From assembly GCA_002746235.1 (NCBI GenBank), contig NVWJ01000004.1, positions 116,207 to 124,700 of the forward strand: a DNA stretch of 8,494 nucleotides, in the 5' to 3' direction. Below are positions 6,942 to 8,494 of this stretch, one piece after another. Under the pieces are notes generated by a model. That model was given only the letters and a program-made list of their open reading frames with translations. It made no database searches and was not told the origin of the DNA. The translations under genes were made by a program, and so were the position numbers. The first letter of the stretch is position 1. Each line of letters opens with the position of its first letter. The stretch comes from Planctomycetota bacterium. Its GTDB lineage: Bacteria; Planctomycetota; UBA1135.

Positions 6942-7790
6942 TTATTTCCAGCGCCAGCCGTGCTTGCGGAAATACTTCCACGCAGAAACACAGAACATGC
7001 GGATGTGAGCAAGCCCTTTCCGCGACGCCCCTCCGCCAAAATGCTCAATCACCACTTTGGGCTGATACGCCAGAGGTGCCGATTTCCTAACCATGCGGCT
7101 TAGATCATTGTCCTCGAAGTAAAGGAAATAGCGGGGATCAAAGCCGCCAGCCTGCTGCAGCGCACGTGTCCTGCAATATAAAAAGCACCCGCTCAAAACT
7201 GGAAGGCCAATGCGCGGCTCATCAATCTTCATGTTTGCTATGGCGTAGCGATCCAGGCGTTTTTGGAAACGAGCCTGTAGCCATCGTGGTGTGAAGCCGC
7301 GCAAAAAAAGATCCGCCATGTTGGGATCTTCCTTACATAGGTGCTGATTGTCTCCCGCCCCAGCACGCACACGCGGAGCCAGCATGCCAACTTCCGAGTT
7401 CGCCTCCATGAATTGAGTCGCTTCCACAAGTGCGTCTTCATCCATGACTGCGTCTGGATTCAACACCAGGTAATAGCGTTTTCGGCAACGCAAAATTCCG
7501 AGGTTGTGACCGCGGCCATAACCCAGATTGCGTTTCGCCGGGTGTATTTCTACGGGCCCGACAGTTTCGGTGCACCACACTTCGTCCAGAACGGCTTGAA
7601 TTTTTTCTCTCCATCCACCTCCCGGACCATTGTCGACCATCAGCAAGTCCACTTCCGAAAGGACGCCTTCCCGCAATGCGCGGCGCGAGGCTTTGCACGC
7701 CGCCTCCAAAGTTTGCTTTAAGAAATTTAGGTTCGGGTCGTAGGAAACAACCGATATGGTCAGGCCCGGGGTCTTGGAGGAATCGTTCAC
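6942..7790 (-). CDS. WbbL-like family 2 glycosyltransferase (possible rhamnosyltransferase)
   Basis: A 282-residue soluble or membrane-associated GT-A enzyme that adds a sugar to a lipid-linked glycan in the cytoplasm. The fold begins TISVVSYDPN (11-20), followed by MVDNG with D53, NLGYGRGHNLG (88-98), the metal-site NPDA (111-114), GCFLYCR (201-207), GGFDPRYFLYFEDNDLSRMV (215-234) with the acidic E-D-x-D-L motif, and IEHFGGG near 248-254. This order is that of WbbL-type rhamnosyltransferases, though the sugar cannot be fixed from sequence. The C terminus is strongly basic and aromatic, which may help membrane contact. I place the start at the GTG at 7790, one base after the exporter ATPase stop, with GAGG six bases ahead. 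Upstream options (ATG 7814, TTG 7823) would overlap that gene and add a basic tail foreign to the fold. Confidence 0.9.
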   Translation of the reverse strand: MNDSSKTPGLTISVVSYDPNLNFLKQTLEAACKASRRALREGVLSEVDLLMVDNGPGGGWREKIQAVLDEVWCTETVGPVEIHPAKRNLGYGRGHNLGILRCRKRYYLVLNPDAVMDEDALVEATQFMEANSEVGMLAPRVRAGAGDNQHLCKEDPNMADLFLRGFTPRWLQARFQKRLDRYAIANMKIDEPRIGLPVLSGCFLYCRTRALQQAGGFDPRYFLYFEDNDLSRMVRKSAPLAYQPKVVIEHFGGGASRKGLAHIRMFCVSAWKYFRKHGWRWK

Positions 7791-7791
7791 C

Positions 7792-8494
7792 TTAATCCTC
7801 GAACCCTTTCTCATAGGCAGCAATCACTTCGTCTGGTTCACCGTCCATGACAACTTGTCCGCCATCCAACCACAACACTCGATTGGCAATGCGTTTCAAG
7901 ATGGGCATCGAGTGTGAGACCGTCACCACAATCGGCGTCCGCTCAATCAACTCTTCCATGCGCCGTACCGCTTTTTCTCGGAAGCCTTGGTCGCCGCCGC
8001 CGAAGACTTCATCGAGCAGCAGCACTTCTGGTTGAATCGAAGTTATAGAGGTGAAAGCCAGGCGCATGCCCATGCCGCGAGAATAATACTTCACTGGCGT
8101 CTGGCGAAACTTCTCGAGCTCAGCAAACTCAAAGATGGCATCGGCCTTGGCTAACATTTCTTCGCGAGTAATACCAAACAGCGCCCCTGCCTGTTCCACA
8201 TTTTCTTCTCCAGTGAGCTCGGGCTGAAAACCCAACCCTACCTGGAAAAGGGGCACAACAAATCCTTCCACTTCCACGCTGCCGTGGCTAGGACGATAAA
8301 TGCCTGCAATCGTGCGCAACAAACTGCTCTTTCCTGCGCCATTGCGGCCAATAATTCCAATTCGATCTCCCGGACGAAACTCAAGGTTGATGTCTTCCAG
8401 CGCGCGGAACACATGCTTTTGGTTCGACTCCTTAGCGCCAAGCTTAAACATGCTCAACAGTGCAGATTTCAGGCTTGGGCGTCGATTCTGATAA
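7792..8494 (-). CDS. Polysaccharide ABC exporter ATP-binding protein (Wzt/KpsT type), 5' end cut by the right window edge
   Basis: This ATPase would drive export of an undecaprenyl-linked or lipid-linked polysaccharide across the inner membrane. The frame stays open to the edge: before the internal TTG at 8457 it encodes a further 12 codons (YQNRRPSLKSAL), which look like the usual Wzt region before the core, so the true start lies outside. In the visible 233 residues are Walker A GRNGAGKSS (49-57), the family-typical QVGLGFQPELTGEENV (84-99), signature YSRGMGMRLAF (137-147), Walker B VLLLDEVFGGGD (157-168) and H-loop TVSHSM (181-186). The protein ends soon after, at VIAAYEKGFED, so it has no C-terminal carbohydrate-binding domain of the kind found in E. 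coli O9a Wzt. The membrane partner (Wzm) is not in the window and would be expected upstream. Confidence 0.92.
   Translation of the reverse strand, partial: YQNRRPSLKSALLSMFKLGAKESNQKHVFRALEDINLEFRPGDRIGIIGRNGAGKSSLLRTIAGIYRPSHGSVEVEGFVVPLFQVGLGFQPELTGEENVEQAGALFGITREEMLAKADAIFEFAELEKFRQTPVKYYSRGMGMRLAFTSITSIQPEVLLLDEVFGGGDQGFREKAVRRMEELIERTPIVVTVSHSMPILKRIANRVLWLDGGQVVMDGEPDEVIAAYEKGFED
7797..7800 (-). promoter_or_regulatory. Ribosome binding site deciding the glycosyltransferase start
   Basis: The minus strand reads GAGGATTAAGGTG: GAGG, six bases that include the TAA of the exporter ATPase, then GTG. The site overlaps the last codons of the upstream gene, so the two are probably translationally coupled. 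The later ATG and TTG candidates lack so good a site. Confidence 0.6.

Overview
The window looks like an ordinary chromosomal segment of a Gammaproteobacterium. This rests on a full-length fused Ada protein whose cysteine numbering matches E. coli Ada, and on a 3' cluster end (WbpL-like transferase followed by WbpM-like dehydratase) laid out as in Pseudomonas O-antigen loci. TACAAT hexamers lying almost on top of start codons resemble what I recall from Xanthomonadales-type genomes, but that placement is only a guess. No tRNA, rRNA, CRISPR array, transposase or phage gene is visible.

Left part (1-3607): the 5' end of an unidentified leftward gene (1-80) diverges from a two-gene importer operon. 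That operon encodes an ATPase and then a FecCD/BtuC-type permease, overlapping by 4 bases, for uptake of a metal chelate such as a siderophore, haem or cobalamin. No binding protein gene is visible. It converges, with 8 bases between, on ada (alkylation damage repair and its own regulator). Diverging from ada is a small cytoplasmic parvulin-type peptidyl-prolyl isomerase that carries an unusual charged insertion inside its catalytic domain.

Right part (3662-8494): four leftward genes form the end of a surface polysaccharide (probably O-antigen) cluster. In transcription order they are the ATPase of an ABC-2 polysaccharide exporter (Wzt/KpsT type, cut by the right edge), a WbbL-like family 2 glycosyltransferase, a WecA/WbpL-type sugar-phosphate transferase that starts the glycan on undecaprenyl phosphate, and a WbpM/FlaA1-type UDP-HexNAc 4,6-dehydratase. 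The first three are tightly packed. The dehydratase follows a 202-base gap with its own candidate promoter. Together they suggest a glycan begun with a HexNAc or 6-deoxy-HexNAc sugar on the inner face of the membrane, extended by the transferase and exported by the ABC transporter.

I see no convincing undescribed system. The items most worth a second look are the split parvulin domain, the altered MGD loop in the WecA-like enzyme, the combination of a WbpL/WbpM pair with ABC export, and the possible leaderless starts.
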